A stretch of DNA of 7,682 bases from positions 1 to 7,682 of the forward strand of contig JAQICW010000040.1 of NCBI GenBank assembly GCA_027858355.1, read 5' to 3'. Made by a program: the position numbers and the translations under genes. Below the pieces are notes generated by a model that was not told the DNA's origin, made no database searches, and saw nothing but the letters and a program-made list of their open reading frames with translations. This document shows positions 5,838 to 7,682 of this stretch, piece after piece; the stretch's first letter is position 1; every line of letters begins with the position of its first letter. Origin of the DNA: Desulfobacula sp. (GTDB lineage Bacteria > Desulfobacterota > Desulfobacteria > Desulfobacterales > Desulfobacteraceae).

Positions 5838-7682
5838 ATGAAACTTTCAGAACATGTTGATACACTGCGGACCCTCATTGAAGCAAAATTTGACAGACAA
5901 TTTGCCCGCCTGGGATTAGACAAAACAAAACCCAAAGATCTTGAAGTCCTGCCCGAAGAGCTTCATCCAAAAAGACAGCGTTACAGTGCCATTATTGAAA
6001 GTCATATTGGAGAGACAGGAGATTATGTGCGTGCCAGGGAAAAGCTGGTTGATGAATTGACCTTCACCCTTTTTAACCGGTTTGCAGCCGTGAAAGTAAT
6101 GGAAGCAGCCAATCTTTTTCCGCCGGTGCTGACCAAACAACCCGAACACGGTGACCGTTCTTTTGGTCATAAAGCCTGGCTGGAAATACACCCTGATATG
6201 CGCAGTGAAGAACTGGAGGGAATCCGGGAATATATCAAGCATGCATTTGATGAACTGGGAGAAACACTGCCGCTTTACAGCAAAAAATATCCCTATGCCC
6301 TACTGCCGGATGCCATCAGCCTCAATGAAATCATCGAGGCGTTTAACGCAGTGGAAAAAGACTCTCAGGTGGGTTCAGATATCTGGCAGAGCGATGATGT
6401 GCTCGGCTGGCTGTATGAGAGCTATAATAACGTTAAAAAGAAAGCTCACAAAGATAGTGGCGATAAGACCGAATACAACAAGGTTTCTCTGCAATCGCAG
6501 GTTTATACCCCTCGCTGGGTTGTACAGTTCCTGGTGGAAAATTCCCTGGGCAAACTGTACCTGGAGATGTACCCGACTTCAGATATCAGGACCCGTTATA
6601 AAATTGCCAATGCACCCAATATCCAGGAACGAAAACCCAAACCATTGCATAAAATCAAAATGATCGATCCTACATGCGGATCAGGTAATATGTTGCTTTA
6701 TGGTTTTGATTTTTTTTATGAGCTTTATATTGATCAGATTGAAAACTATGGAGCAGATTACGATGGAAAGGACATTCCAAAGCTGATTATTGAAAATAAC
6801 CTGCACGGTATTGACCTTGATGACCGGGCGGTTCAGCTGGCCCAGCTTGGTCTTTTCATCAAGGCAAAGAAGAAACGTCGCACCATTGGCGAGATTGCCT
6901 TTAATGTGGTTTCCTCAGATTTTTATCTACCGGAATACGAGACGGTTGAGCACATCTTTACCGAGGGCACCATGCTGGATAAAAGCCAGCAGGAGTTGAT
7001 TGCAGAGATTTGGACCGATCTTCAGTTTGCTTACAAGTTTGGTTCCCTGATCCGTCTGGATGAAAAGGTCAAAGCCAAGCTAAAGATACTGGAGGCCAAG
7101 CAGAATTCAGCCCAGCCGGAACTGTTTACGGCAATGGAAATCGAGGCTCACAAAAGTTTTGCCGCTACCTTCTTTGCCAACCTGAAAACAGCTGTCGAAC
7201 AATACGCTCAAGCTCAGGGCAATACCTTCTTGATCAGCAAAACCCGGGATGCCATCACTTTCCTTGAATTGTTGACCACCGAATATGATGTGGCCATGGC
7301 AAATCCGCCTTATACTTCACGCCGTGATTATGGAACAGAACTTAAAACTTTTATCGATAAGAATTATCGAGACCCATTTGATACATATATAAACTTGTAT
7401 TCCTGTTTCATTCAGCGTCTTGATCAATTGCTATGTGAGTCAGGGAAAATGGCCATGGTTACCCCCATGACTTTTATGTTTATTTCAAAATTTGAAGAAA
7501 CTCGTAAACTCATTCTAACCAAATATCATATTGACATATTTGTTCAGTACGGCTTTGGGGGAATGTTTTCAGAGTCTGTCGATCCTGCAATGTTTATACT
7601 AAATAAAGGTAAGTTTGATAAAGCGAGTACCTTTTTAAAAATTGATATGTATTTTTCTGAATCAAAAAATAAAATATTTTTA
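5838..7682 (+). CDS. pglX: BREX-1 adenine-specific DNA methyltransferase PglX, N-terminal half (3' end outside window)
   Basis: This frame runs 615 codons from ATG 5838 to the right edge without a stop. Type 1 PglX proteins are about 1200 residues, so roughly half is present. PglX transfers methyl from AdoMet to the N6 of adenine in an asymmetric site, marking self DNA, and is also needed for phage exclusion. Visible elements: a helical N-terminal region; the SLQSQVYTPRWVVQFLVENS block (residues 217-236) typical of PglX; AdoMet-binding motif I DPTCGSGN (277-284); a motif II-like acidic H-G-I-D-L-D-D (323-329); a helical insert to about 475; and the catalytic NPPY (489-492). The long distance between motif I and NPPY is usual for this family. 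The C-terminal target-recognition region has barely begun. The ribosome-binding site is AGGA (5825-5828), 9 bases from the ATG. GC drops sharply after about 7300. pglZ and brxL are expected downstream but not seen. Confidence 0.95.
   Translation, partial: MKLSEHVDTLRTLIEAKFDRQFARLGLDKTKPKDLEVLPEELHPKRQRYSAIIESHIGETGDYVRAREKLVDELTFTLFNRFAAVKVMEAANLFPPVLTKQPEHGDRSFGHKAWLEIHPDMRSEELEGIREYIKHAFDELGETLPLYSKKYPYALLPDAISLNEIIEAFNAVEKDSQVGSDIWQSDDVLGWLYESYNNVKKKAHKDSGDKTEYNKVSLQSQVYTPRWVVQFLVENSLGKLYLEMYPTSDIRTRYKIANAPNIQERKPKPLHKIKMIDPTCGSGNMLLYGFDFFYELYIDQIENYGADYDGKDIPKLIIENNLHGIDLDDRAVQLAQLGLFIKAKKKRRTIGEIAFNVVSSDFYLPEYETVEHIFTEGTMLDKSQQELIAEIWTDLQFAYKFGSLIRLDEKVKAKLKILEAKQNSAQPELFTAMEIEAHKSFAATFFANLKTAVEQYAQAQGNTFLISKTRDAITFLELLTTEYDVAMANPPYTSRRDYGTELKTFIDKNYRDPFDTYINLYSCFIQRLDQLLCESGKMAMVTPMTFMFISKFEETRKLILTKYHIDIFVQYGFGGMFSESVDPAMFILNKGKFDKASTFLKIDMYFSESKNKIFL

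Noticed and set aside
6151..6999. 170- and 69-codon plus-strand frames (6151-6663 and 6790-6999) within pglX
   Set aside because: They are shifted frames of pglX; the pglX frame carries the methyltransferase motifs and is open throughout, and these translations have low-quality Arg/Trp/Cys-rich content.

Overview
The window holds the front half of a type 1 BREX phage-defence operon, next to the tail of an unrelated monoheme cytochrome c gene. All genes lie on the + strand. The host is probably a Gram-negative, respiring bacterium. The cytochrome tail (VGPGLKGLF, then SGKPVT, then KKMPSF) resembles small class I cytochromes I associate with sulfate-reducing Desulfobacterota. This host guess rests on recall of family style and is weak.

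Layout. Positions 1-202 are the 3' end of the cytochrome c gene. Positions 203-850 are a long AT-rich stretch with no convincing gene. It carries a GC-rich imperfect inverted repeat, a few very short ORFs, and presumably the operon promoter near its right end. From 851 onward four genes are packed tightly: brxA (851-1657), brxB (1635-2186, overlapping brxA by 23 bp), brxC (2197-5823, after a 10-bp gap), and pglX (from 5838, after a 14-bp gap, still open at 7682). In the type 1 order brxA-brxB-brxC-pglX-pglZ-brxL, the rest of pglX, then pglZ and brxL, would be expected beyond the right edge. They are not visible here.

How the genes work together. PglX is the adenine-N6 methyltransferase that marks the host chromosome at a non-palindromic motif. 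BrxC is a very large P-loop ATPase, BrxB a small accessory protein and BrxA a small DNA-binding protein. Together with PglZ and BrxL they block replication of unmethylated phage DNA without simple cleavage. The Walker A and B motifs of BrxC and the AdoMet-binding and NPPY motifs of PglX are intact, so the visible part looks functional.

BREX itself is a described system. The points most worth a second look are: a sharp drop in GC inside pglX just after the NPPY motif (about 45-53% to about 30-35%), which suggests the target-recognition half was exchanged; the low GC of brxA; the absence of a BrxR-type regulator in the 640-bp leader; and the inverted repeat in that leader.
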